A stretch of 64,000 nucleotides of DNA from Aliiroseovarius lamellibrachiae (GTDB lineage Bacteria; Pseudomonadota; Alphaproteobacteria; Rhodobacterales; Rhodobacteraceae), in contig NZ_JAHEVJ010000010.1 of NCBI RefSeq assembly GCF_018599245.1, forward strand, positions 1 through 64,000. The letters run 5' to 3'. Shown here piece by piece: positions 17,514 to 27,335 of this stretch (position 1 is its first letter; the number at the start of each line of letters is the position of its first letter). Under the pieces are notes generated by a model. That model had not been told where the DNA came from. It did no database searches and saw only the letters and a program-made list of their open reading frames with translations. A program made the translations under genes and the position numbers.

Positions 17514-18038
17514 ATGTCTGATCCAATCACCGCCCCCGCCCTAGATTTTAGCAATGACCCCTTTGCCCGTATTCCGCTGGTCACCCCGCTGAATGCGGCC
17601 CAAATGCAAACGGTCGGCGTGCCGGATGGCTGGCATTACGGCTTGGCGGATCGGGTGCGGTTTCACGAATTGGACGCTTTGAACCACGTCAACAACGTCG
17701 CCTATTTCCGTTGGTTTGAATCAATCCGCATCCCGTTTTTCGCCCATTACCATGTGTCGTCCTACACCGACGACGACCCACAAGTTGTGCTCGCCACCAA
17801 CTATGCGCGCTATTTCAAGCCGATGCATCTGGGCGACAATTATGTGATTGCAACCCGCTGTAAATCCTTCCGCAACACCTCGTTTGTGATGGACTATGGC
17901 GTCTATGTGCAGGGGCAATTGATGTGCGGATCGGAAAGCGTGATTGTGACCTTGGACCAGGACGGCGTGACCAAGCGCAAACTGCGTGATGAAACCGTCG
18001 CGGCCTTTATGCGGGACGGGGCGGAAAACGCCGGTTAA
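17514..18038 (+). CDS. Hotdog-fold acyl-CoA thioesterase (4HBT)
   Basis: 174 residues from ATG 17514. The motif DALNHVNNVAYFRWFESIR is the active-site signature of 4-hydroxybenzoyl-CoA-type thioesterases, followed by the beta strands of the hotdog fold (VVLATNYARYFKP, YVIATRCKSFRNTSFVMDYGVY). The open frame runs back through the tRNA-Gly gene, but the tRNA cannot be coding, so the ATG 63 bp after it is used. The substrate is unknown; close relatives hydrolyse medium or branched acyl-CoAs. Confidence 0.85.
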   Translation: MSDPITAPALDFSNDPFARIPLVTPLNAAQMQTVGVPDGWHYGLADRVRFHELDALNHVNNVAYFRWFESIRIPFFAHYHVSSYTDDDPQVVLATNYARYFKPMHLGDNYVIATRCKSFRNTSFVMDYGVYVQGQLMCGSESVIVTLDQDGVTKRKLRDETVAAFMRDGAENAG

Positions 18039-18070
18039 CTGCGGGCGAAAAATCGGCAGATTGGGCGCGG

Positions 18071-18182
18071 AAAACTTTAATGTTTTGCCATCTGCCCCTG
18101 TAAACTGTTTACAGTTTTGCCTTTGGGACCTTTAAAGAGTTTACAGTTTCCGGTTTGAAAACTTTAAAGAGTTTACAGTTTT
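18071..18182. repeat. 32-bp-period tandem repeats with GTTTACAG core
   Basis: GTTTACAGTTT occurs at 18107, 18139 and 18171, exactly 32 bp apart, with TTTAAAGA before the last two copies. The first copy lies in a perfect 17-bp palindrome, CTGTAAACTGTTTACAG (18098-18114). A degenerate fourth unit begins near 18071. The array sits between two converging genes and ends just before the stop codon of the minus-strand gene. Confidence 0.8.
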
Positions 18183-18186
18183 GACC

Positions 18187-18975
18187 TTACGGTAAACTCA
18201 GCCAATCCTTGACGCCACCGGGCAGATCTGGCCGGAAATAGGCCACCATGCGCCCCTCTGGCGGCGCAACCGCCTTTGCCCCCCAAGGCGCCACACCGTG
18301 TAAGGTGAACCGGTGCATCAGATACGCCTCTCCCGGCGTGGCATGGACCACCCGGCGCGGGCAGCTCTCAAAGACCTTTTTGCGTGCGTTTACATAGGCT
18401 TCTGTGATATCATGGCGGCGCATATCCTTGGGCGCGACCCCGTAAAAGGCGGTCAACATGGCGCGGCGCATCACATGGTGTGAGCCCTCCCAAACCACCA
18501 AGGGGCTGGCGTCTTCTGAGGTGAAATTCAGTGGAATTCCAATGACATAGCCATGGGTCTCATCGACGCAACGGCGCCCATTGGACAGCTCGGGCTTGAC
18601 CCCGTCCAAATGCGCCGCATCGCGGTTTTTACGAAACCTGTGGGCCGCGTCACTCTCATCTTTGTCCTGTTTGGGATAGCCCGGATAGGTGATCGAGATC
18701 TGCCCTTTATCAAGCGCATGCCAACCATATGTTTCATCAATAAATTCAAAGAGTTGACCACCTATCGCAGGGCCATTTTCAACCCGGCCTTCCCCATCAT
18801 TTTCAAGCGCATTCACGCCAACAAACCATGTGCCACCGGCCCGCAACCAATGCGTTTGTTGGTGTGGATCCTCGGTCGCCGCAAGGGCATGCTCGCGCAC
18901 CTGCGCCACCCAGTGTTCGATGGATTTCTCCGTCGGGAACCGCGCCCAACCAAGGGCAAAAAATGGATGTTTCAA
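18187..18975 (-). CDS. Phytanoyl-CoA-dioxygenase-like 2OG-Fe(II) oxygenase
   Basis: A 262-residue protein with a plausible iron triad: His-x-Asp in AAHLDGV, the distal His in RFTLHGVAPWG and the 2-oxoglutarate-binding Arg in GRMVAYFRP. The spacing fits the PhyH branch of non-haem oxygenases. The substrate is unknown. Its start overlaps the stop of the upstream permease gene by four bases, so the two form a transcription unit and the substrate may be an organic acid, sulfonate or similar compound handled by the permease (inference). Confidence 0.7.
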   Translation of the reverse strand: MKHPFFALGWARFPTEKSIEHWVAQVREHALAATEDPHQQTHWLRAGGTWFVGVNALENDGEGRVENGPAIGGQLFEFIDETYGWHALDKGQISITYPGYPKQDKDESDAAHRFRKNRDAAHLDGVKPELSNGRRCVDETHGYVIGIPLNFTSEDASPLVVWEGSHHVMRRAMLTAFYGVAPKDMRRHDITEAYVNARKKVFESCPRRVVHATPGEAYLMHRFTLHGVAPWGAKAVAPPEGRMVAYFRPDLPGGVKDWLSLP

Positions 18976-19790
18976 AACCCCAAAGCCTTGCGCAACATGT
19001 TAAGCGCAACCAATGTCAGAAAGACAGCAAACACGCGTTTCAGCGGTTTTGGATCCATCGAATGCGCAATTTTCACGCCGTAAGGTGCTGTAATCATTGT
19101 CATTGTGATGATGAGCAGAAAGGCCGGAATATTCACCGCACCGATCGTCCATGGCGGGGTCACAGCGATATCAACAAACAGAAACCCGATCACTGACGGC
19201 ACCGCGATGATCACCCCAAAGCCCGCCGCTGTCGCGACCGCGTTGTGAATTGGGCGGCCATGTAAGGTCATGGTCGGCACGCCGAAACTGCCGCCACCGA
19301 TGCCCATCAGCACGGATAGAAATCCCAAAACAGGCGAGAGGATCGCGCGCTTCACACCCATTGGCATCTCGTGCGCCAGCCGCCATTCCGCGCGACCAAA
19401 CCCAAGGTAAGCCCCTACAATCAAACCCAAAACACCGAAAATGCCTTGCAGGACAGTGGACCGCAAACCAGAGGCCACCAGCACACCAATCACCGCACCA
19501 ACAACGATACCGGGGGCCCAGGATCGCAGAATGGTCCACTCTACCGCGCCTTTTTTGTTATGCGACAGGACCGATCGGACCGAGGTTACGATGATGGTCG
19601 CCAAAGAGGTCGCCAAACACACTTGCATCAGCTGGTCAGATCCATAGCCAAGTGTCGAGAATGTATAGAAAAAAGCCGGAACAAGGACGATCCCGCCACC
19701 GACGCCCAAGAGCCCCGCCAGCACGCCGGCAGAGCCGCCAATGACAAGCAAAAGCACCACCATCGGCAAAAGTTGGGTCAGTTCAGGCAT
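18972..19790 (-). CDS. TauE/SafE-family permease
   Basis: A 272-residue membrane protein with about eight hydrophobic segments and the two-fold repeat of TauE/SafE exporters (GGSAGVLAGLLGVGGGIVLVPAF at the start, LMGIGGGSFGVPTMTL in the second half). Family members move sulfite, sulfoacetate or other organic anions. The next gene downstream overlaps by four bases. It ends a run of three minus-strand genes starting with dusA, with 9 bp between them. Confidence 0.88.
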   Translation of the reverse strand: MPELTQLLPMVVLLLVIGGSAGVLAGLLGVGGGIVLVPAFFYTFSTLGYGSDQLMQVCLATSLATIIVTSVRSVLSHNKKGAVEWTILRSWAPGIVVGAVIGVLVASGLRSTVLQGIFGVLGLIVGAYLGFGRAEWRLAHEMPMGVKRAILSPVLGFLSVLMGIGGGSFGVPTMTLHGRPIHNAVATAAGFGVIIAVPSVIGFLFVDIAVTPPWTIGAVNIPAFLLIITMTMITAPYGVKIAHSMDPKPLKRVFAVFLTLVALNMLRKALGF

Positions 19791-19799
19791 TCGCCTCTC

Positions 19800-20786
19800 C
19801 TATTCCGGGACATGTGACAGGGCGTGGGCCACAACGTCAATGCCCGCACCGGATTGATGCGCATTTTCGGACAAGCTGCGACGCCACATGCGCGCGCCGG
19901 GGCGCCCTGTGAACAGCCCAAGAATATGGCGCGTAATGGCATTTAGCCGCACACCTTGGGCCAGTTGCCGTTCAATATAGGGATACATTTCCTCTACCAC
20001 CTGATGGGCGGTTTTTGGTTTGTTTTCAGCACCATATATATCTTGGTCCGCGGTCAAAAGCAGGTCACCCGGATTGTGATAAGCGGCCCGCCCAATCATC
20101 ACCCCGTCCATGTGTTTGAGCTGTTCTTTCGCCTGATCCAAACTCGCAATACCGCCATTGATCGACAGATGCAGATGCGGGAACGCCTCTTTCATTCGGT
20201 GCACAAGCGGGTAATCCAACGGGGGAATGTCGCGGTTTTCTTTCGGGCTAAGCCCCTGCAACCACGCCTTTCGCGCATGGATGGTAAAGCGGTTGACCCC
20301 GGCGGCGGACACTTTTTTCAGGAAGTCCGGGAGGATATCTTCGGCCTGCTGATCATCGACGCCAATACGGCATTTCACCGTAACTTCAACACCTTGCGCC
20401 GCATCTTTCATGGCAGACATACAGTCCGAAACCAGTTGTGCGTCCCGCATAAGAACCGCGCCAAAGGTGCCTGATTGCACCCGATCCGACGGGCAACCGA
20501 CGTTCAGGTTCACCTCGTCATAGCCACGTTCCACACAGAGTTTGGTGGCGGCAGCGAGCTCTTTTGGATCTGAACCGCCAAGTTGAACGGCCACTGGATG
20601 CTCTTCTTCATTGTACCCAAGCAAATGCAACGCCCCACCGCGCACCAAAGCGGGCGATGTGACCATTTCCGTATACAAAAGCGCGTGCTGGCTCATCAAA
20701 CGATGAAAATACCGACAGTGACGATCGGTCCAATCCATCATGGGGGCCACGCTCAGGCGCGCTGCTGATTTAACAGGGGTCTTCAA
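19800..20786 (-). CDS. dusA: tRNA-dihydrouridine(20/20a) synthase
   Basis: A 328-residue FMN enzyme that reduces uridines in the tRNA D loop. The start SVAPMMDWTDRHCRYFHRL is the DusA signature, followed by VAVQLGGSDP, the catalytic-Cys segment EVNLNVGCPSDRVQSGTFGAVLM, FTIHARKAWLQGLSPKENR and GVMIGRAAYHNP. The length is normal. It is followed at 9 bp by the TauE/SafE gene, probably just a shared transcript. Confidence 0.95.
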   Translation of the reverse strand: MKTPVKSAARLSVAPMMDWTDRHCRYFHRLMSQHALLYTEMVTSPALVRGGALHLLGYNEEEHPVAVQLGGSDPKELAAATKLCVERGYDEVNLNVGCPSDRVQSGTFGAVLMRDAQLVSDCMSAMKDAAQGVEVTVKCRIGVDDQQAEDILPDFLKKVSAAGVNRFTIHARKAWLQGLSPKENRDIPPLDYPLVHRMKEAFPHLHLSINGGIASLDQAKEQLKHMDGVMIGRAAYHNPGDLLLTADQDIYGAENKPKTAHQVVEEMYPYIERQLAQGVRLNAITRHILGLFTGRPGARMWRRSLSENAHQSGAGIDVVAHALSHVPE

Positions 20787-20925
20787 GGCGATGCTCCGTC
20801 TGCAGTCGATCCGAGGGTTTTCATCCAGATCTTCGCAAAGGGCAAGGGGGTGGGTGTGGTTCCGTCATGTTTGGGAACGCGGCATGAGAGACATCAGGCA
20901 CAATGACAACCCAATCTCAGCATAT

Positions 20926-20962
20926 AAAAATGGCGACTTCAGGAGAGCCCAAAGCCGCCATT
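20926..20962 (-). terminator. Rho-independent terminator of torA
   Basis: On the minus strand AATGGCG and CGCCATT enclose a loop of about 20 nt and are followed by TTTATATG. It begins 16 bp after the torA stop codon. Confidence 0.8.
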
Positions 20963-20977
20963 CTCTTTACTTTACAA

Positions 20978-23647
20978 TCACTTCGCGTCAGCAGCGTTGG
21001 CCATCAGATATTCCATGACCAGTGCGGCTTCGTCTTCTTCAAGACCTGCGCGTGGGAACATCGAAGGGGTGATGCCTTTCCACTGTTGCTGCGTATAATG
21101 GGTCACTTCGCGCGGCGCGTGACAGACGGTGCAGCGTTCATAGAACAGTTTTTCACCCGGTGTCATATCGGCATAAAGCGATGCGGTTAAGGCTTCCAGC
21201 CGTTCCAGACCCAACAGCTCATCATCAATGGTTGCAAGCTCGATATCATCGATAATGGCTGGTTTTTCATAGGCCAAGTTGGGACCATCCGGGTCATCAC
21301 ATTTCTTCATCGACACCAAGGTGGTGTTGGCGGTGGTCGCCTGTGACAGGCCAGAGGCACGTTGGGTTGAGGTCAGGAAGTTGACCAGACCCGAGTTGCA
21401 GCGCCCTTTGCTGTCCACTTGTGGCCAGCAACCTTCATAGATCGAAATCACGCCGGGCATAATGTCATCGGACACCACGGCCCCGGCCAGAACGGCCCCA
21501 CGATCATTGTAAAGCTCGACCAGATCCCCGTCTGCGATACCGCGGCTTTCGGCGTCTTGGGTGTTGATCCGAACAGGTTCACGACCTTGCACCTTGTAAA
21601 GACCGCGCAGGCTGGACGATTGGTCCATTTGGCTGTGCAGGCGGAACCAAGGGTGTGGGCTGACCACATGCAACTGACCTTCTTTCGCGTTGCCGAGGTA
21701 TTCGTGTTTTTCCATCCAGACCGGCATGCCGGGGCAGTCTTCGATCTCCATATCCGCAATCAGATCACAGAACATTTCAATTTTGCCAGAGGTGGTGTGC
21801 AGCGGGCTGCCTTCTGGATCTTGATAAAACTCGCTGTGACGGGTCCATTTGCGCGCCTCATTCGGGACATTCATCAAGGCATAGCCTTTTTCCCAGAATT
21901 CTTCGAACGGCGTGGTTTCAGCCGCGGTGGAGCGTTCGTAGGCGGCTTTGATATGGAACATCTTGTCTTCGCTGTCGGTGAACTGTGCCCAGAGACCCAA
22001 TTTATCCGCCAGACCTTCAAAAATCTCATAATCCGGCAGGGCATCCCCAATCGGCTCAATGACCTTTTTCATCGCATAGACGCGGTCGTTGGAATAGGTC
22101 CCACCCGAGGTGATGTCGTCCTGTTCCAGCGAGGTCGCAGCAGGCAAAGCAATGTCCACCCAACGGGTCGCCGCCGTCCACCAAACATCAACACTGACAA
22201 TGGTTTCGACCTTTTCCAGCGCGCGGATCAACCGGTTGGTATCTTGCTGGTGCGACATAAAGTTGTTGCCCGCATTAAAGATCATCTTCACGTCAGGATA
22301 GGTGTCTTTATTGCCATTATAGCTGAACTCTTTGCCGGGGTTTTCCAGCATTTCAGTGATCCGGCTGGCCGGGCAGATTTTCTTGACCCAGTTGCGGCCT
22401 TGGCTCAGGCCAGACGGTGTGGATTTGCCCGAAGCAGGCATCCCGCCATTGCCGTAATGCCACGAGAAACCAACACCTTGGCCCGGCTTACCGATCTTGC
22501 CGGTGAGGGCCGCAAAGTTGATGATCGCCCAGTGGGTCATCTCGCCGTGTTGGGCGCGTTGCAGCGACCAAGCGCCCGCAATTTCGGTTTTAGAGGTTGC
22601 CAGAAGCTCCGCCAGATCTTTGATCTCTTGGGCGTCCATTCCGGTGATGCCAGCGGCCCATTCCGGTGTTTTTGGCGTGCCGTCTGTGTCACCTTTCACA
22701 TAGGCAATCCACTTGTCGGCGCCCACGGTGTATTTGGCCATATACTCTTTGTCATCAAGTCCTTTTTCCAGCACATGATAGGCCATCGCATTAAACAGCG
22801 CGACATCGGTGTTGGGGATGATTTGCTTCCAGTCCGCGTTCAGATATTGGTCGGACGCAGTGCGTTGTGGGTTGATCGAAATGAACTTGATGCCCGCATC
22901 GCGGATGTCTTCCCAATGTGAATACATGCCGTGGTCTGCCACGCGATATTCAACGCGGTTATTCTTGATCGGATCACAACCAACCAGAACAAAGACTTCG
23001 GTTTCATCGCGGATGGTTTCCCAAGCGGATTGGGCGGAATACACTTCCATATCACCAATGATATGCGGCAACGCCACTTGGCTCGCCCCGGCGGACCAGT
23101 CCCCTGCGGTGTTGGTGCAACCGCCCATCAGGTTGATCAAACGCCCCTGAAGCACGTTTGGACGGAAGGTGCCCGCGTTGGACCAGCCCCCGTATGACGA
23201 GCTAAAGATCGCTTCATTGCCCTGGTTGGTGGCGGTATCAAGCAGCGCTTTTGCGGTTAGGCTCCAGGCGGTATCCCAATCCACGCGCACGTATTCCTCT
23301 TTGCCACGCAGTTCAGGTTTGGTGTCGCCGGTTTCCCAACCCTCAAGATAGGATTTGCGCACCATAGGATAATCGATCCGGGTTTTGTCATATGTGCGTT
23401 CCAGCAGGCCGGTGTTCAGCATTTCGGTTGGCCGGGCATCCAGCTCCATCATATTGTTGATGCCAACAATTTTGCCTTCGCGCACGACGGCTTCAAACGG
23501 GCCAAAGTGGCTGGCGTGAAACGTGCGGCCAGAGAAAGAGTTCGGATCAATCGACGCAATCGCAGTAGATCCCAAAAGGCTGGTGGCGCCGAACATCGCG
23601 GCCCCCCCTTGCAAAAAGGCGCGGCGGGTTGGGGTGGCATAGGTCAT
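20978..23647 (-). CDS. torA: TMAO reductase with fused C-terminal c-type haem domain
   Basis: An 889-residue periplasmic molybdenum enzyme reducing trimethylamine N-oxide. It starts with a Tat signal (TRRAFLQGGAAMFG), has the TorA/DMSO-reductase core (SSSYGGWSNAGTF with the Ser ligand region, GCTNTAGDWSAG, FVLVGCDPIKNNRVEYR, WHYGNGGMPASGKSTPSG) and then about 65 extra residues containing CTVCHAPREVTHY and QQWKGI. This tail resembles the monohaem C-terminal domain of the TorC/TorY electron donors. The ATG at 23647 has GGAGG 5 bp upstream. No torC or torD gene is adjacent. torR lies divergently with a TorR-like palindrome between them. Confidence 0.9.
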   Translation of the reverse strand: MTYATPTRRAFLQGGAAMFGATSLLGSTAIASIDPNSFSGRTFHASHFGPFEAVVREGKIVGINNMMELDARPTEMLNTGLLERTYDKTRIDYPMVRKSYLEGWETGDTKPELRGKEEYVRVDWDTAWSLTAKALLDTATNQGNEAIFSSSYGGWSNAGTFRPNVLQGRLINLMGGCTNTAGDWSAGASQVALPHIIGDMEVYSAQSAWETIRDETEVFVLVGCDPIKNNRVEYRVADHGMYSHWEDIRDAGIKFISINPQRTASDQYLNADWKQIIPNTDVALFNAMAYHVLEKGLDDKEYMAKYTVGADKWIAYVKGDTDGTPKTPEWAAGITGMDAQEIKDLAELLATSKTEIAGAWSLQRAQHGEMTHWAIINFAALTGKIGKPGQGVGFSWHYGNGGMPASGKSTPSGLSQGRNWVKKICPASRITEMLENPGKEFSYNGNKDTYPDVKMIFNAGNNFMSHQQDTNRLIRALEKVETIVSVDVWWTAATRWVDIALPAATSLEQDDITSGGTYSNDRVYAMKKVIEPIGDALPDYEIFEGLADKLGLWAQFTDSEDKMFHIKAAYERSTAAETTPFEEFWEKGYALMNVPNEARKWTRHSEFYQDPEGSPLHTTSGKIEMFCDLIADMEIEDCPGMPVWMEKHEYLGNAKEGQLHVVSPHPWFRLHSQMDQSSSLRGLYKVQGREPVRINTQDAESRGIADGDLVELYNDRGAVLAGAVVSDDIMPGVISIYEGCWPQVDSKGRCNSGLVNFLTSTQRASGLSQATTANTTLVSMKKCDDPDGPNLAYEKPAIIDDIELATIDDELLGLERLEALTASLYADMTPGEKLFYERCTVCHAPREVTHYTQQQWKGITPSMFPRAGLEEDEAALVMEYLMANAADAK

Positions 23648-23723
23648 GATAACCTCCATCGGTTAAGTGTTCCGTTGCCCCAAACCTTAAGCATGCGATG
23701 TGAACCGGTCTTTCATCTGCAAT

Positions 23724-23736
23724 GAACAGGCTGTTC
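23724..23736. promoter_or_regulatory. Candidate TorR box (palindrome)
   Basis: GAACAG-G-CTGTTC is a perfect dyad in the 161 bp between torA and torR. The flanked half CAATGAACAG matches the reverse of the E. coli tor box (CTGTTCATAT) at 8 of 10 positions. It lies about 77 bp before torA and 73 bp before torR, so one site could serve both genes. Confidence 0.55.
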
Positions 23737-23808
23737 GAGTTTGTAAAAGAATGTAAAAATGGTCTAAAATCGCTGGAGGGCCTTCCCCACAAGGACTAAG
23801 ACACCGTC

Positions 23809-24516
23809 ATGGCACAGCATATTATCATCGTAGAAGACGACAGTGTGACCCGCAGGCGGCTGGCGGCCTCATTGCGTAAACAGATGTACCGCGTGTCAGA
23901 AGCCGAAGATGCGGATCAGATGGAAGAGATATTAACCCGTGATCCCGCGGATCTTTTGTTGGTGGACATCAACCTTGATGGCAAAGACGGGCTGACCATC
24001 ACCCGCGAACAACGTGCCAAATCAAAGGCGGGTATCATCCTGTTGACCAGCCGCGATGATCAGATTGACCGGATTATTGGGCTTGAAATGGGCGCAGATG
24101 ATTATGTGACCAAGCCGTTTGATAAACGAGAGCTGTTTGCCCGCGTGAAAAACCTATTGACCCGGATCAGCGAAATTGGCCTGACCTCAGCCCCTGCCCC
24201 CGACCCGGTTTGGCGTTTTGGCCGTTGGGTTCTTGATCCCATGCGCCGCCGGTTGGTGGATGAGACAGGCGAGGTGGAACCCCTGACCCGCGCCGAATTT
24301 GAACTGCTGCACGCCTTCACCCGCTATCCCGGTGTGATCCTATCGCGTGATCGTTTGCTGGACCTGATCCAACACCGCCAATGGGCACCGGACAATCGCA
24401 CCATTGATGTACTTGTCGGACGGATCCGCAAGAAGATCGAGGTCAACCCCGCCCTGCCCAACTGGATCATCACGGTGCATGGCGAGGGTTATGTTTTTGC
24501 CGCATCAGATGTCTGA
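23809..24516 (+). CDS. torR: TorR-type response regulator
   Basis: A 235-residue OmpR-family regulator: receiver domain ([18 protein letters not shown], phospho-Asp in [20 protein letters not shown], Lys in DDYVTKPF) and a C-terminal winged helix ([42 protein letters not shown]). Gene order with torA, torS and torT identifies it as the TMAO regulator. Its 3' end overlaps the converging torS 3' end by 28 bp. Confidence 0.92.
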   Translation: MAQHIIIVEDDSVTRRRLAASLRKQMYRVSEAEDADQMEEILTRDPADLLLVDINLDGKDGLTITREQRAKSKAGIILLTSRDDQIDRIIGLEMGADDYVTKPFDKRELFARVKNLLTRISEIGLTSAPAPDPVWRFGRWVLDPMRRRLVDETGEVEPLTRAEFELLHAFTRYPGVILSRDRLLDLIQHRQWAPDNRTIDVLVGRIRKKIEVNPALPNWIITVHGEGYVFAASDV

Positions 24517-27335
24517 CTTTCCAGGCTGAGCTGCGCCTGTTTGGCAGCCAGTAACAGTGTCTGGCGTGCAGCGTCTGCCGAGATCACAAGCGCATCCTCA
24601 TAGGTTTCCAACACATCTCCATCCGCAGAAGATGCTTCAATTTCAGCCAGTTGCGCGCAAAACTTGGTCAAACGGTAATTTGCGGACGCGCCTTTTAGCC
24701 GGTGTGAAAGCTTGCGCGCGGCCTCACCATCGTTCTCACGCAGTGCCGTCAAAAGATCCGGCACTGTGCTGTCCAGTTGGCGCAGGTATTCCCCTATAAT
24801 CTCAGCCGTTTCTTCCGCCCCAAGGTCTTCCATATCCTCACGCAGCGCCGTCAGGGTAGAGCTGTCGGTTTCACGGTCCGCCTCCACAAACGCCTCTCCT
24901 CCGAGCACCTCGCGCAGCATCCGGGGGGACACAGGTTTGGTCATCACCCGCGCCACACCCAAACGCGCGCGCTCCTCTGGGGTGTCGGAGATATTATGCG
25001 CGGTCAAGGCCACCATAAGGGGGGGATTGGACAGCTGTTTGGTGATCTCAGCGGCAACCTCAATCCCTGTCATATCCGGCAGATCCAGATCCAAGAGGAT
25101 CACATCAAACGCGGCGCCATCCCCCTTTATGGTCGAGGCCAAAGCGGCCTTACCCGTTGCGGCATCCGTCACCCGACAGCCCAGGCGTTCCAGATATCCG
25201 TGGGCCACCATCCGATTGACCGCGTTATCCTCAACCAACAACACATGTTGTCCAAGGTCCGCCACAGGCGAGGTTTCCGTAACACGCGCCACCTGGCTCA
25301 GGTCCCCTTCTGGCAAAGAAACGGTCAAAGAAAAGCGCGACCCCATGCCCGGTTCGCTTTCCACACTCAGCAGCCCGCCGATCACTTCGGTCAAGCGGCG
25401 TGAAATCGACAGGCCAAGCCCCATGCCTTGAATGTCCGCTTTTTGCCCCGGATCCGCGCGCCCGTAGGCGTCAAAAATGTAATCCATGTCCTGTGCGGCA
25501 ATGCCAATGCCGGTATCGACCACCACAAAGCTGATGACATGCCGCGCTTTTTCATCGTCAAAAGCATGTTCCACCACCAAATCGACCCGCCCGTGGTCGG
25601 TATATTTTGTGGCATTTGACAGGAGGTTCACCAACACTTGGCGGATTTTGGCAACATCACCGTAAAACGCAAAAGGAAGATCCGCAGGCACCTGTACGCC
25701 ATATCCAAGCCCGCGTGCCTCGGCGCTGACGCTGAGATAGGTGCCCAACTGGCCCAAAAGATCCCGCGTATCAAAATGCACAGGGGCAGCACGCATTTTA
25801 TCGCGTTCGGTGCTCGCGTAATCCAGCAGATCATTGGTGAGACCCAACAGATGTTCTGCCGACAGCCGCGCGATGTGCAACCGGTCACTTTCTTTGCGAT
25901 CTTGCCCCTGCCCCGACATGTCACTTTCCAACAGGCGCAACATCCCGATGATACCGTTTAACGGCGTGCGGATTTCATGGCTCATCATTGCGAGGAATTC
26001 TGACTTGGCGCGATTGGCATCCTCGGCTTCCGCGCGTGCAACATCATGGGCTTTCATCTCGGTCACAATGTCACCAGTGCGCAGCCGCACGGTTTCCTCA
26101 AGCTCATCACGAAGCTCACGCGCCTTGGCGGCCCGTCCGCGCAGGATGTGCAGCGCCTTTTCCATCTCGCCAATTTCATCGCGGCCACTGACCGGAATAT
26201 CGCGGTCGTACTCCTCATGCGCCAATGCTTCGATATGTTGCGCCACGCCGCGCAGACGGCCCACCACCTGGCGGCGCGCAAACTGCCAGCTGACAAAGGC
26301 CGCCCCTGTTGCCAAGACCAGCAGCAACCCAAGCCCGACAGAGATCCGTCGCCCGAGCGTTTCGGTGCGCTGTTGCGAGCGCACCGCGTTGGCCTGAAGA
26401 CGCGACAAAAGATCATCCGATAAATTGGTCAGACGGATCACATCCTTGCGGATTTGCACAAGCAAGCTCGACATTTCGCCACCATCCGACAGCACCACAG
26501 CCTGCCGGGCGAAACTCCCCCCGGGCAAGAGTTCTTTGCGCAGCAAAGCCATCAGGTCCACAGCCCGCGCCCGTGCCGCATTTGCCACGAGATAGCTCAA
26601 GCGTCGTTCCGCAAATTCAAGTTCCGCAATCGCCAGCGTCCGCTGCTGCCCCAATATCTCCGCATCGGTCAGATCCACCACGCGCAACAGCATGTTTCCC
26701 GCTTTGTCGATTGCGCGCCCCAGCTCCACCTGACGGTCGTAGGCAAAGAAATCACGGTCCGCCAGCCCATCCAATGTCTCGCGCGATTGCGGGCCGGATT
26801 TGACATAAAGATCCGCGATTGTCGCTGTCACGCGCACACGCGCGATATCCAGTTGGCTGGCCAACAGATCCTGCATTTCTTCCAATATGTCCGCGACGAA
26901 AATCATCTGCCGATCAAGACCCTGCCGCTGTATCAAGCGGCTTTCGGCGACCTCACCAAGACGCGAGATCGCGGTTTGCAATTGCTGTAACAGCACAATG
27001 CGGTCACGTTGCGAAGGGACAGCGTCCTTCCGGTCCAAGGCTTGGAAATCCGACAGCAGTTCATCCAGTTCAAATTGCAACGAACGCACAAGCCCTTGCA
27101 AATCGTCCAAATTCCCCACTTCGGAAAAGGATGGGGCCAGCGCGGCCACAAACACACTTTCATCAGAGATTTTGCGTGCCAAGGAGAGCGCAGGTAGGTT
27201 GTTTTGTATCAAAGCGCGCTGTTGCCCGGACAGATACCAGTTTGCCCCAAGGGCGACCAAACTGACCAAGACGGATAAGCTCACAATGAAGGTGAACACC
27301 CGAAGCAATTGTTTATCAAAGCCGATCTGCCGCAT
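24489..27335 (-). CDS. torS: TorS-type hybrid sensor kinase
   Basis: A 948-residue membrane sensor. Order: TM1 (about 9-33), a long helical periplasmic sensor, TM2 ([19 protein letters not shown]), HAMP, HisKA with [17 protein letters not shown], the ATPase domain ([31 protein letters not shown]), receiver ([27 protein letters not shown]) and a C-terminal Hpt domain ([12 protein letters not shown]). This is the four-step phosphorelay layout of TorS. The start at 27335 is set by the first membrane helix; upstream frame is only antisense of torT. Its ATG overlaps the torT ATG on the other strand within CATG. TorS responds to TMAO-bound TorT. Confidence 0.9.
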   Translation of the reverse strand: MRQIGFDKQLLRVFTFIVSLSVLVSLVALGANWYLSGQQRALIQNNLPALSLARKISDESVFVAALAPSFSEVGNLDDLQGLVRSLQFELDELLSDFQALDRKDAVPSQRDRIVLLQQLQTAISRLGEVAESRLIQRQGLDRQMIFVADILEEMQDLLASQLDIARVRVTATIADLYVKSGPQSRETLDGLADRDFFAYDRQVELGRAIDKAGNMLLRVVDLTDAEILGQQRTLAIAELEFAERRLSYLVANAARARAVDLMALLRKELLPGGSFARQAVVLSDGGEMSSLLVQIRKDVIRLTNLSDDLLSRLQANAVRSQQRTETLGRRISVGLGLLLVLATGAAFVSWQFARRQVVGRLRGVAQHIEALAHEEYDRDIPVSGRDEIGEMEKALHILRGRAAKARELRDELEETVRLRTGDIVTEMKAHDVARAEAEDANRAKSEFLAMMSHEIRTPLNGIIGMLRLLESDMSGQGQDRKESDRLHIARLSAEHLLGLTNDLLDYASTERDKMRAAPVHFDTRDLLGQLGTYLSVSAEARGLGYGVQVPADLPFAFYGDVAKIRQVLVNLLSNATKYTDHGRVDLVVEHAFDDEKARHVISFVVVDTGIGIAAQDMDYIFDAYGRADPGQKADIQGMGLGLSISRRLTEVIGGLLSVESEPGMGSRFSLTVSLPEGDLSQVARVTETSPVADLGQHVLLVEDNAVNRMVAHGYLERLGCRVTDAATGKAALASTIKGDGAAFDVILLDLDLPDMTGIEVAAEITKQLSNPPLMVALTAHNISDTPEERARLGVARVMTKPVSPRMLREVLGGEAFVEADRETDSSTLTALREDMEDLGAEETAEIIGEYLRQLDSTVPDLLTALRENDGEAARKLSHRLKGASANYRLTKFCAQLAEIEASSADGDVLETYEDALVISADAARQTLLLAAKQAQLSLESQTSDAAKT

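Noticed and set aside
21419-22921. 500-codon open frame on the plus strand
   Set aside because: Fully antisense to torA, with no homologous content. It reflects codon bias of the gene on the other strand.
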